From NCBI GenBank assembly GCA_017561715.1, contig JAFZBN010000017.1, forward strand, positions 62,001-126,000: a stretch of 64,000 nt of DNA, written 5' to 3'. This document shows positions 43,840 to 52,060 of the stretch, piece after piece. The notes below the pieces were generated by a model. It searched no databases and had not been told where the DNA came from. It saw only the letters and a program-made list of their open reading frames with translations. The translations under genes and the position numbers were made by a program. Position 1 is the stretch's first letter; each line of letters begins with the position of its first letter. Source of the DNA: Clostridiales bacterium. GTDB taxonomy: Bacteria > Bacillota > Clostridia > Saccharofermentanales > Saccharofermentanaceae.

Positions 43840-43904
43840 GAATAATCAGATATTTTCAGTTTTTCCAACCATTCTTTTTAACAATTCCTCGCGTTTTTAG
43901 TTCA

Positions 43905-44756
43905 TTATGTACTCTCTTGTTCGGAACCGTCCTCGATGACTTCCTCCGGGATCGGACCGAGTACGATATCCGCGAAATTGATCGGGAGTCCGATCGTCGG
44001 AACTCTTACCTGGCCTGCCTTCGACTTTCCGGGGAAGATCGTGATGCCTTTTTTCGGAAGGACGAACGAGATCGTCATGTCGGCACTTACCGCACCCGGA
44101 TCGACCTCACCGGTATCGCAGTCGACACCTGTCGGGATATCGATGGAAAGGACTCTTGCCCCGCGGACATGACCTTCTTCGATCTTTTCCGTGATCGCCG
44201 TCAGCTGTGGCGGAAGGGGTCTTATGAACTCATATCCTGTGCCGATGATGCCGTCAACAAGAACGCACGGCATGCCCGGTTCGTTTTCATAGATCATGCG
44301 GGAGATACCGGCCTGCCAGTTACTCGGATCGAATTCCGTAGCCGGCTTGATCGGTACACCGAACTTCTCGGCGGCCGCGCGGTTGTTCTTTACCGTCGGG
44401 GAATGCGTCTCGCCCGGGAAGCAGTCCCAGATCGTGACCTTATATCCCCAGGAGCTTAGGATCCTTGCGGCTACATAGGAGTCGCCGCCGTTCATGCCCT
44501 TACCGGCGAAGAAGTGGATCGGTGTCGTCGTTGCTTTTGCCGCGGCAACACAGGCATTCGCCACCGCAAGTCCCGCGTGTTCCATAAGGATCGAGACCGG
44601 AACCTGATAATCAGATGCCGCTACTTTATCGAGTGTTCTCTGCTCTTCGCGTGTCAGCGTCATGCGTACGCGGCGAACGGGCTCGTAGGGCTCTTTCGGT
44701 GGTGGTGGATTCAGTATGCTTTTTTGTGGCCAAAAAGGACTTTCATTCTTTCTCAT
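43905..44756 (-). CDS. nnrE: NAD(P)H-hydrate epimerase (YjeF N-terminal domain)
   Basis: 283 residues. It is a YjeF_N domain protein with MEHAGLAVANAC, the nucleotide-binding GKGMNGGDSYVAARIL, VDGIIGTG and SIDIPTGVDCDTGEVDPGAV. The enzyme interconverts the R and S forms of damaged NAD(P)H hydrate for repair. The dehydratase (NnrD) half found fused in many bacteria is absent. The N-terminal ~30 residues (KSILNPPPPKEPYEP) are an unusual Pro-rich extension. A start at residue 32 is possible but lacks a ribosome site, whereas the first ATG follows GGCGGGG. Confidence 0.88.
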   Translation of the reverse strand: MRKNESPFWPQKSILNPPPPKEPYEPVRRVRMTLTREEQRTLDKVAASDYQVPVSILMEHAGLAVANACVAAAKATTTPIHFFAGKGMNGGDSYVAARILSSWGYKVTIWDCFPGETHSPTVKNNRAAAEKFGVPIKPATEFDPSNWQAGISRMIYENEPGMPCVLVDGIIGTGYEFIRPLPPQLTAITEKIEEGHVRGARVLSIDIPTGVDCDTGEVDPGAVSADMTISFVLPKKGITIFPGKSKAGQVRVPTIGLPINFADIVLGPIPEEVIEDGSEQEST

Positions 44757-44800
44757 ATTTCGACCCCGCCTTATCCTCTTCGATTCTTAGATCTACCTGT

Positions 44801-45325
44801 TTATTGTATCATTTCATTTCCGATATGGTCGAGTGCTTTTACCACGGGGATAGTAAGAAACGCGATGAGAGCCCCCGCAAAAGAACTCGCCAGGGTAAGA
44901 TACGGAAGATAACCGATCACATAGACGGTCTTTGTCACAAAGATCGCGACCAGGATCTGCCCCACGGCATGGGTCGCGGCGCCCGCCATACTTACGCCGT
45001 AGATCGAGACATGCTCCATATCCGAAAGAAGGCTCATCGTCGCCCAGGCAGATACGCCGCCTAAAAGCGAGAACATGAAGCCGATGACGTTTCCGCCGAA
45101 AGCAAGGATAACGACCGAGCGAAGGATCGCCACGGCAAGAGCTTCTTTTCTTCCGACGCTATAGAGAGTGACGAGGATGGCGACATTGGCAAGACCGAGT
45201 TTAAAGCCCGGGATCGGAAGGATCCCTCGAGGCAGAAGCCATGCCTCAACGATGCTCAGGATCAGCGCGAGCGCGAGCATCATGGCGGTCTTTGTCAGGT
45301 CATAGGCGGTACGTTTCATTCTCAT
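44801..45325 (-). CDS. Gx-transporter (heptaprenyl-diphosphate-synthase-component-I-like) membrane protein
   Basis: 174 residues from the ATG at 45325 that overlaps the preceding stop as ATGA. About five membrane helices are present, with MMLALALILSIVEAWLLPRG, FKLGLANVAILVTLYSVGRKEAL and GGNVIGFMFSLLGG. This is the family often next to NusG-II-domain proteins and ApbE, as here. In Listeria the analogous neighbour proteins EetA/EetB belong to flavin-linked extracellular electron transfer. Any such role here is inference. Older names linking it to heptaprenyl diphosphate synthase rest on weak evidence. Confidence 0.8.
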   Translation of the reverse strand: MRMKRTAYDLTKTAMMLALALILSIVEAWLLPRGILPIPGFKLGLANVAILVTLYSVGRKEALAVAILRSVVILAFGGNVIGFMFSLLGGVSAWATMSLLSDMEHVSIYGVSMAGAATHAVGQILVAIFVTKTVYVIGYLPYLTLASSFAGALIAFLTIPVVKALDHIGNEMIQ

Positions 45326-45780
45326 TTTGAGATCACATCCACCTTTCCTGAAGTATCGTCCTCGTCTCCGGCAACGATCTCTACGACCACGCGGTTCGGA
45401 AGACACACGGCGCCGTCACCCGGCTTTTTCAGGTCACCCTGATGCACGCAGATCTTATCCGGGCAGTCGCTTTCTTTCACATATACTTTTTCGGAGGAAA
45501 TACAGATCACCATATGGCCGTGATCACCGTCGATCCGATATTCCATCGGCTCGGAAAACTCACGCAGGTCCTTTTCGAGAAGTACCTGACCGTCCCGGGT
45601 GATGCGCACATACGGTGGCTTGTTTTTATTCTTTCGGGTGTAGATCCATGTTCCGACGATCAGGATCGCGCAGAAAAGAAGGATCGAAACGATCACGAAA
45701 ACATCGCCGAGGCAGAAACGAAAACGTCTCTTCGGAAGTGCTTTAGCTGAAGTATTCGATTGTCCATCCTTCTTGGGCAT
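45322..45780 (-). CDS. NusG-domain-II membrane-anchored protein
   Basis: 152 residues. A basic N-terminus (KALPKRRFRF) precedes one membrane helix (about 27-47). An extracytoplasmic NusG-II domain follows (YVRITRDGQVL...VYVKESDCPDKICVHQGDLKKPGDGAVCLPNRVVVEI) with three conserved Cys. Its start lies inside the end of apbE (38-base overlap), with AAGGAAAAGTGA before the ATG. The gene order apbE, NusG-II protein, Gx transporter is conserved in many Bacillota and points to a membrane redox system using a flavinylated partner. Confidence 0.85.
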   Translation of the reverse strand: MPKKDGQSNTSAKALPKRRFRFCLGDVFVIVSILLFCAILIVGTWIYTRKNKNKPPYVRITRDGQVLLEKDLREFSEPMEYRIDGDHGHMVICISSEKVYVKESDCPDKICVHQGDLKKPGDGAVCLPNRVVVEIVAGDEDDTSGKVDVISK

Positions 45781-46840
45781 TCACTTTTCCTTCAAGTGTT
45801 GATGATACCCATAATGTACCATTTTCCATGCAGAGAATACAATCGATGCCTTCACGGGAGGAAAGCTCCATCGCTTTTTCGGAACCGAGTGAAAAGAGTG
45901 TCGTCGAGTAGACATCTCCCTTCGTTCCGTCAGGACCGATCACGGTCGCGGAAAGAAGGTCCGTCTCCGCAGGATATCCTGTCGAAGTATCCATGATGTG
46001 CCCGTAACGGACACCGTTTTCTTCGATATATCTTTCGTACGCACCGCTAGTGATGACCGAGCAGTTCTGACCTTTGGAAAGCGAATACGTGCAGCAGAGT
46101 TCAGAAGATGAAAGCGGTGAAATGATACCGATATTCAGTTCATCCGAACGGGACTTGCAGCAGATGTTTCCGCCGAGGTCGAGGATGATCTTCGAAAGCT
46201 TATACCCATCAAGTCTTTCCATCAGAAGATCTCCGATATATCCTTTGGCCGCGCCGCCGAGATCGACCTTCACGCCTTCTTCGAGATACGCTTTGTTGTC
46301 CGGCAGAAGATGGACTTTTCTATAGTCGACAAGAGGAAGAACTTCAGTGATCTCTTCTTTTGTCGGAACATGCGCGTCTTCTGTTCCGAATCCCCAAATG
46401 TCCATGACCGGAGCGATCGTCAGATCGAATCTTCCTTCGGTTTTATCCGAGTATTCCAGTACCATAGAGAGAAGATCGTAGGTCTCTTTTGAAAGGGAAA
46501 CCGGCGCTTCTTCCGAGGAAAGATTCAGCGACGAGATCTCGCTTTCAGGATCCTGTCTCGATAGTTTTCTCTCAAGATCCATGATGTAGTTTGCCGCGTC
46601 GTTCATCGCCTCTTCCGAGTCTTTTCCCTTTAGCGTGATCGTGATATATGTGTCGAGCGCAAAGAACGAACGGGTCGTTTCCTTTTCCGCCGAGCGGCAG
46701 CCGGTTATGCTGAAAAGAAGGGTGGCCGTGATCATGCAAAAAGCGACAAAAGCCCGCGATCTTTTCCAAAGAAAAGATGCGGGCTCTTTTTCTGAAGTAA
46801 ATCTCTTATCTTGTTTTTTCGTCTTCTGCAACGAACTCAT
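45743..46840 (-). CDS. apbE: ApbE, FAD:protein FMN transferase lipoprotein
   Basis: 365 residues from the ATG at 46840. GAGG lies six bases before it, and an ATG two codons upstream is too close. The lipobox ITGC places C48 at the membrane. Family motifs: FALDTYITITL, DLGGAAKGYIGD, SGAYERYI, GHIMDTSTGYPA and YSTTLF for Mg2+. It attaches FMN to Thr in target proteins outside the membrane. No FMN-binding target (FMN_bind or RnfG type) is visible in the window, so its substrate is elsewhere. It overlaps both neighbours. Confidence 0.92.
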   Translation of the reverse strand: MSSLQKTKKQDKRFTSEKEPASFLWKRSRAFVAFCMITATLLFSITGCRSAEKETTRSFFALDTYITITLKGKDSEEAMNDAANYIMDLERKLSRQDPESEISSLNLSSEEAPVSLSKETYDLLSMVLEYSDKTEGRFDLTIAPVMDIWGFGTEDAHVPTKEEITEVLPLVDYRKVHLLPDNKAYLEEGVKVDLGGAAKGYIGDLLMERLDGYKLSKIILDLGGNICCKSRSDELNIGIISPLSSSELCCTYSLSKGQNCSVITSGAYERYIEENGVRYGHIMDTSTGYPAETDLLSATVIGPDGTKGDVYSTTLFSLGSEKAMELSSREGIDCILCMENGTLWVSSTLEGKVNAQEGWTIEYFS

Positions 46841-48047
46841 TGTCATCCTCGGCTTCTTCCATTTTGTGCCGTGGCTTCTTCCCGTGGATGATCGCGTAGA
46901 TGTTACATCCGCCGACGATCACGAAGAAGATTCCGACGACCAGTGCCTCAGCCCAGAATACCACATATTGCTCGGCAAGTCGCGCCGAACGCTCATAGTA
47001 TGGAACGGAAATTCCGTCACCGCCGACGTAGGACTTCTTCAGCGGAAAGTATTTCTTGAAAAGAGAGATCACGTTGAATCTGTCTGTGTTATTGATCAGA
47101 ACGAGCTTGGAAGTATCTTCCGAATAGCTGACCGTATCGGAAAGCGCTTTCTTCAAGTCGTTGAACGCGATGTTCTTGATTGGATCCATCATGAGGACCT
47201 CATAGCATGTGATCGCCAGATCCTCCTCTTTGACCGCCGAGTCTGTTTCCATGGAGTTCGTCGGCATGAAGCCTCCGTTTGCGAGAGAAGCCAGCTGCGA
47301 GAACTGGATATAAGCTCTCGGCTTTGTCGCGCCGACTGTCTCGGAAAGTTCATCGGTTCCGTCATTCACGACTCCTACGACCGAATAGATCGTTCCGTTG
47401 ATCTCGACAAAAGCACCTAAGACCTGGTACGAGCGGAAGAGGTTCCATGCCATCTGTGTGTTCAATACGATGGACAGTCTGCCAGGCTCATCCTGCTGGA
47501 GAAATCCGCCGCTTTCGTAGATGAAAGGATGGATTGACGCGTAGTCGCCGCCGACCCCGACGATCTCACAGGAGTCCACAGAGCCGGTCTCTTCTTTGTT
47601 GATCATGCCTTTCGCGGCGTATGTCGCGGTCGTGGAGTAGCAGTCTTTCCACGGGTTAACGATAACGCTTCCCTTGCCCTGACCTTTACCTGAGTCACCG
47701 ACCGTAGATCTTTCCGTGATGTCCAGTGCCTCATGAAGACTCTTGACCTTCTCGATATTCAGACCTTCCTCGGTGCTTCTCGCCGCGGAGCCGTCGCCTT
47801 GTGCAAGTCCCGGACCTAAAACGGTCATCTGGCGGTACGGCATTACTTTCGATTCGTATTGTTCAGCCGCGTATTGGAAGCTCTGACGGTCCAGTACCTG
47901 GTTGATCCGGATGACGGATGCCACTCCGAGCACCAGTCCGGCCGTGGCGAATACGAATGGTATGCCGAGAAGGACATAGTGAGTGCGTCGACAAAGGACA
48001 GCCCACTTATTCTTTATGAAGTTTTTCAACTTTTGACGGATCTCCAT
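46806..48047 (-). CDS. MacB-like permease with periplasmic-core domain, without an ATPase
   Basis: 413 residues. One helix near the N-terminus (about 25-47) and one near the C-terminus (about 366-388) flank a large outer domain. It contains IVGVGGDYASIHPFIYESGG and SIVLNTQMAWNLFRSYQVLGAFVEINGTIYSVVGVV, typical of MacB periplasmic-core domains. True MacB/YknZ permeases have four helices and an ATPase partner. Here only two helices are seen and no ATPase gene adjoins. It overlaps the membrane-fusion protein gene by one base, so the pair probably acts together. Confidence 0.75.
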   Translation of the reverse strand: MEIRQKLKNFIKNKWAVLCRRTHYVLLGIPFVFATAGLVLGVASVIRINQVLDRQSFQYAAEQYESKVMPYRQMTVLGPGLAQGDGSAARSTEEGLNIEKVKSLHEALDITERSTVGDSGKGQGKGSVIVNPWKDCYSTTATYAAKGMINKEETGSVDSCEIVGVGGDYASIHPFIYESGGFLQQDEPGRLSIVLNTQMAWNLFRSYQVLGAFVEINGTIYSVVGVVNDGTDELSETVGATKPRAYIQFSQLASLANGGFMPTNSMETDSAVKEEDLAITCYEVLMMDPIKNIAFNDLKKALSDTVSYSEDTSKLVLINNTDRFNVISLFKKYFPLKKSYVGGDGISVPYYERSARLAEQYVVFWAEALVVGIFFVIVGGCNIYAIIHGKKPRHKMEEAEDDNEFVAEDEKTR

Positions 48048-49735
48048 CAGATTGCTTCTCCTTCAGCAAGACGTACCTGCTCACCATTCTTGATCGGTTT
48101 TTCCGTACGTACGATACAGTATGCGTAGCTGATGCCGGAGCCCTGGATCGCGTAGGTTGTCGCGTCCTCGGCAAGGATCTTTACTTCCACTTTTCTGGCG
48201 ATATATCTTTCACCGAGAGGGCTGTTTTTCGTGACGAGAACATAGATGAAAGTTCCCTCGGAATCTGTCTGGACCGCGCCCTTCGGCACAACGCTCTCGT
48301 AGGACTTATTGAATGTCGAGAGTGTGCAGTCGACTGTCATCGCGCCCGGTACCATATACCAGCCGCTGTTTTCGATCTCTACCTTGATGATGCAGCTGTC
48401 GGACGGATTCTGCGGGTCCGGTCGGATGGACTCGATACGGCTGCTTTCGCTGATATCCGTTCTTACTTCCATGCCGGGATACAGGCTCTGTGCTTCGGTC
48501 TTAGTTACCGGACACTCAATATAGAAACCGGATTCCATGTCCGCGATTACGAACAGTACATCATCCTTTGCGTATGTGCCTTTTCTTTCAGCGTTGATCG
48601 TGATCAGAGTACCGCTGATCGGTGCCTTGATCTCCGTGATCTCGTAATACTTTTCAAGTTCCTCGACTTCTTTTTCGAGGTCCTCGAGTTGCTTGAGTTC
48701 CAGTGCTTTATCATCAGCTGCTTTGTCTTTATCGATACCTTCATTAGTTCTCGCATCGCTCAGAGTCTGTTTTGCCTGCTGGAGATTGTGCTTTGCGTCT
48801 TTCAGAGCTCTCTCTGCGTCTTCTACGGAAGAAAGCTGTTCGAACTCCGCAAGATCGGTCTGCTTTTCCTGCAGTTCCGCATCTTTCGCGGCCTTGGCTG
48901 TTTCGTTATCGATCATCTTATCGCTTACTGTCTTGATATTGGCATTGAATCCGTTATAAGAATCCTGATGTGTCTGAACTTCTTTTTCCGCATCGGCGAC
49001 CGCCTGGTTCGCCGCGTCAAGAGCCGCCTGATCGAAATTCGGATCGGCCGGATCCGTGATCTGAGCTGCCAGATTCTCCTGAGCTAATGCCAGGGATTCT
49101 TTTGCCGTTTCGAACTTTTCGTACGCCTCGTCTCTTCTCTGCTCATACTCGGCCTTCTGGTTCTCAAGATCTGCCGCTTCTTTATTCAGCTGTACGATCG
49201 CATCTTCGATCGTCTTGATCTCAGTTTTGGTCTTTGCGATCGCCGCTTCCTTGTTCTTAGCTGCTTCGAGATTCTTCGTAGCCTGTGTGACAGCTTTTTC
49301 GTAATCGACGATCTGCATCTCATCGGCATAGTGGTCAACAGGTCTGTTCGGTGTGCGCTCATCGTATCCCATCTTTTTCTTGAGATCTTCAAGCTGTTTT
49401 TTCTTGTCTTCGAGGTCCTCTTTCTTCTCGGGGATCTCAAGGACAGCGAGAACATCGCCTTCCGCAACTTCCTGATACGGATATACAGGAACTTCTTCAA
49501 TTTTGATCTCACCCGGAGACTTTACCTGAAGCTCGGTATTCGCTCGCAGAAGGCCGGAAGTACGGGAGATAGAAGTCAACGTACCACCGTAGATCTGCTG
49601 AGTGCTGACCTGCGTCAATGTCATGTTCATGATGGTATTAGAAAAGAACGTCAGGATGCCCATCACGATCAGGAAGATGATCAGAGCTTTGATTATCCAC
49701 TTTTTGCTCTTTTTCTTTTTTATTTCGTCTGACAT
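48047..49735 (-). CDS. HlyD/YknX-type membrane-fusion protein with long coiled coil
   Basis: 562 residues from the ATG at 49735, eight bases after GAGGAGG. A cytosolic Lys-rich tail and one helix (about 14-34) precede a half lipoyl segment (GEIKIEEVPVYPYQEVAEGDVLAVLE). Then comes a long charged coiled-coil hairpin (about 85-330), the second half lipoyl (IKAPISGTLITINAERKGTYAKDD) and beta-barrel domains. It is a typical adaptor for a MacB-like permease in Gram-positive export or antimicrobial-peptide resistance. The permease partner follows directly. The ATPase is missing. Confidence 0.85.
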   Translation of the reverse strand: MSDEIKKKKSKKWIIKALIIFLIVMGILTFFSNTIMNMTLTQVSTQQIYGGTLTSISRTSGLLRANTELQVKSPGEIKIEEVPVYPYQEVAEGDVLAVLEIPEKKEDLEDKKKQLEDLKKKMGYDERTPNRPVDHYADEMQIVDYEKAVTQATKNLEAAKNKEAAIAKTKTEIKTIEDAIVQLNKEAADLENQKAEYEQRRDEAYEKFETAKESLALAQENLAAQITDPADPNFDQAALDAANQAVADAEKEVQTHQDSYNGFNANIKTVSDKMIDNETAKAAKDAELQEKQTDLAEFEQLSSVEDAERALKDAKHNLQQAKQTLSDARTNEGIDKDKAADDKALELKQLEDLEKEVEELEKYYEITEIKAPISGTLITINAERKGTYAKDDVLFVIADMESGFYIECPVTKTEAQSLYPGMEVRTDISESSRIESIRPDPQNPSDSCIIKVEIENSGWYMVPGAMTVDCTLSTFNKSYESVVPKGAVQTDSEGTFIYVLVTKNSPLGERYIARKVEVKILAEDATTYAIQGSGISYAYCIVRTEKPIKNGEQVRLAEGEAI

Positions 49736-49765
49736 AGTCAAAACCTCCTCAAAAACCTCGTAACC

Positions 49766-50830
49766 TTATTTGATTCCCGATCGGGAGATGCCCTCGACCA
49801 GATACTGTTCGCCGTAAAGGAATATCAGAAGCGGCGGTAACATGAAAATGAATGATGCCGCGAAAGCAACGCCGATCTCCGATGCATTGATCTGTGAAAG
49901 GAATACAGACAGAGGCTGCTTGCTCTCGTTTTCCAAAAGGATGAGCGGCTGCTCAACCATGTTCCAGTAGTCGATGAACAGAAGGATCGCCATCGCGTAG
50001 ATCGCGCTCTTACACATCGGCAGACTGATCTTCGTGAATATGTTCCATTCGTTCGCGCCGTCCAGTTTCGCCGCTTCGATATACGACGAAGGGATCTGCC
50101 TCATGTATTTACTTAAGAGGTAAACACTGAACGTGGAGAACACACCCGGAAGGATGATCGCCCACCATGTGTTATAGATCCCGAGCCAGTTCGCGATCAG
50201 GTAGTTCGGAACCAGCGTTACCTGGAATGGCATGAGCATCAGGATTACGTATGAGAAGAAAAGAACTTCTCTTCTCTTTCTTCTGTATCTGGAGAAACTG
50301 TATGCCGCGAGGCATCCGACCATGAGCTGTCCGAAAACGATCGGCACAACGAGCGCCACGGAGTTCCAGAACTTCAGAAGATAAGTCGGACTTAAGAACA
50401 GAAGCGTCTTATACTGGCTGAAAGAAACCATGTCCGGGATCATCTTCAGCTTCGGCGTCGAAGAAAGATAAGTCTTCGTCTCGGCCGCCGCGGAAGAAAG
50501 GCTGTTATAAACGGCACTGTAGTTCGTCTTGATCTCATCCGTCGACATGAACGAGTCGAGGATCGTAAGTACGATCGGCATCAGGGCGAAAGCCGCGACC
50601 GCGATCGCGAGGAGCGTTCCGAGCGCCGTCCAGAATTTCGATGTCGCGTTTCTTACGACCGCTTTTCTCTTAGCGACGGCTCTTGCTCTTTCGTGCATCT
50701 CTTCCAGTTCTTCATCGGAAAGACGGACGATCTCAACTTCTTTGATGTCACGGATGGAACCGTGATCGTGCTGTTCTTCCATCACCTTTTCGGGCATCGG
50801 CTGTAATGGAGTAATCTCGTTTTTCTTCAT
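49766..50830 (-). CDS. Sugar ABC importer permease, MalG type
   Basis: 354 residues from the ATG at 50830, preceded by GGAGGAG. A charged N-terminal extension of ~75 residues (IRDIKEVEIVRLSDEELEEMHERARA) precedes six membrane helices. The EAA loop that docks the ATPase is EAAKLDGANEWNIFTKISLPM. It belongs with the MalF-type gene four bases upstream. As usual for carbohydrate importers, no dedicated ATPase is present; a shared MsmK-like ATPase is likely elsewhere. Confidence 0.92.
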   Translation of the reverse strand: MKKNEITPLQPMPEKVMEEQHDHGSIRDIKEVEIVRLSDEELEEMHERARAVAKRKAVVRNATSKFWTALGTLLAIAVAAFALMPIVLTILDSFMSTDEIKTNYSAVYNSLSSAAAETKTYLSSTPKLKMIPDMVSFSQYKTLLFLSPTYLLKFWNSVALVVPIVFGQLMVGCLAAYSFSRYRRKRREVLFFSYVILMLMPFQVTLVPNYLIANWLGIYNTWWAIILPGVFSTFSVYLLSKYMRQIPSSYIEAAKLDGANEWNIFTKISLPMCKSAIYAMAILLFIDYWNMVEQPLILLENESKQPLSVFLSQINASEIGVAFAASFIFMLPPLLIFLYGEQYLVEGISRSGIK

Positions 50831-50834
50831 GTCA

Positions 50835-51758
50835 TTACTCCTCCGTATCTCTGCCCAGTCGGTTCTCCGCAATGAAGAGGATACCGACGATGATGATCAT
50901 CGCGATACACATGATGATCGCCGCTGCAGTAAGTTTCGCGTTATCTAAGTGTGAGAACATATTGTTCATGAAATTCTGAAGCATGTAGAGTGCGTCAAAC
51001 GGATAGTCACCGGCGAGAAGATAAACTTCACGGAAGATCTTAAACGAGTTGATCAGTGACATGATCCCGACAAAGAAGATCGTCGGCCACAGGTATGGCA
51101 GTTTGATGCTGAAGAATCTGCGGACCGCGCTCGCGCCATCCATCTTCGCCGACTCAAGCTGCTCCTGAGGAACAGCGGAGATCGCGGAAATAAAAAGTAC
51201 CATGTTGTATCCGAGGTTCTTCCACAGGAAGAGGATCAGGATAACGAGTCGTGACCAGTCAGATTTCATCCAGTCGATCTTGTCGATGCCGAACCATCCC
51301 ATGTATGTATTCAGCGCGCCGTTGTAACTGAACATTACCTGCCAGATCAGAACGATCGAGGCAACCGGTACCATCATCGGGTTGAGCATGATACTTCTGA
51401 AAACGCTCTTGCCCGGAATCTTCGAACTTAAAAGGAGAGCCAGAAGGAGTGCGAGGAGCACTGCCAGCGGAACGGCGATGCCTGCAAAGATAAACGTGTT
51501 TGTAGCTGCCGTTTTGAATGCCTGGTTGTTCCAGACGTGTACATAGTTATCGAATCCGACAAACTCGGTATTGGTTGAACTTCTCTGAAAGGACTGGACC
51601 AGAACGATGAGCATCGGTCCGAAGAAGAAAAGCAGAACACCAAGAAGACTCGGTGTGAGATATCCGGTAAATACGAACCATTCACGGAGCTTTCTTTTTC
51701 TCCGTCCTTTGATTCGTCTTTTTCTCACTTCATCCGGATTGTATTCGTGTGTCGCCAT
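50835..51758 (-). CDS. Sugar ABC importer permease, MalF type
   Basis: 307 residues with six membrane helices. The EAA-like loop reads ESAKMDGASAVRRFFSIKLPYL. A basic N-terminus (KRRIKGRRKRKLREW) precedes helix 1. It follows the solute-binding gene at 52059 after a 300-base gap with stable stem-loops, and a TACAAT -10 box can be read about 70 bases before its ATG. Ligand unknown; the neighbouring binding proteins are atypical. Confidence 0.92.
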   Translation of the reverse strand: MATHEYNPDEVRKRRIKGRRKRKLREWFVFTGYLTPSLLGVLLFFFGPMLIVLVQSFQRSSTNTEFVGFDNYVHVWNNQAFKTAATNTFIFAGIAVPLAVLLALLLALLLSSKIPGKSVFRSIMLNPMMVPVASIVLIWQVMFSYNGALNTYMGWFGIDKIDWMKSDWSRLVILILFLWKNLGYNMVLFISAISAVPQEQLESAKMDGASAVRRFFSIKLPYLWPTIFFVGIMSLINSFKIFREVYLLAGDYPFDALYMLQNFMNNMFSHLDNAKLTAAAIIMCIAMIIIVGILFIAENRLGRDTEE

Positions 51759-51877
51759 CTTTATACCTTTGTATTATTTTCGCACAAGCCCCAACGCACT
51801 TATTGTACTATATTGAAACAGATTTGTGTCACGTACTTTATGCGTCTGATCGCCTTGCTGTTTTGTTAAGGAGGGGT

Positions 51878-51905
51878 GGGAGCGAGGGGGGTGGACCTCG
51901 CTCCC
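51878..51905 (-). other. GC-rich stem-loop between binding-protein and permease genes
   Basis: GGGAGCGAGG and CCTCGCTCCC form a perfect 10-bp stem around eight bases, with no T tract on either strand. A second stem (GGGAAAC/GTTTCCC, 51962-51990, within 51956-51996) lies further upstream on minus. Such stems often protect the binding-protein mRNA and lower permease expression; here this is inferred. Confidence 0.6.
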
Positions 51906-52038
51906 GGGGTATGAAAGTAAATAGAAGATAGTAAAGGTTCTCTACTTTTTTCCATCCGTCCGGGAAACCAGCTTAGGGGGACCGTTTCCCTTCCGGCAAT
52001 TTTATTGTCACATTGCGGTATGACTAACAAGTGACCTT

Positions 52039-52060
52039 AAAGTGACAAAAACGTCACTTT
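52039..52060 (-). terminator. Stem-loop overlapping the stop codon of the binding-protein gene
   Basis: On the minus strand AAAGTGAC-GTTTTT-GTCACTTT begins inside the TAA stop of the gene at 52059. The tail AAGGTCAC is not T-rich, so termination may be partial. Confidence 0.5.
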
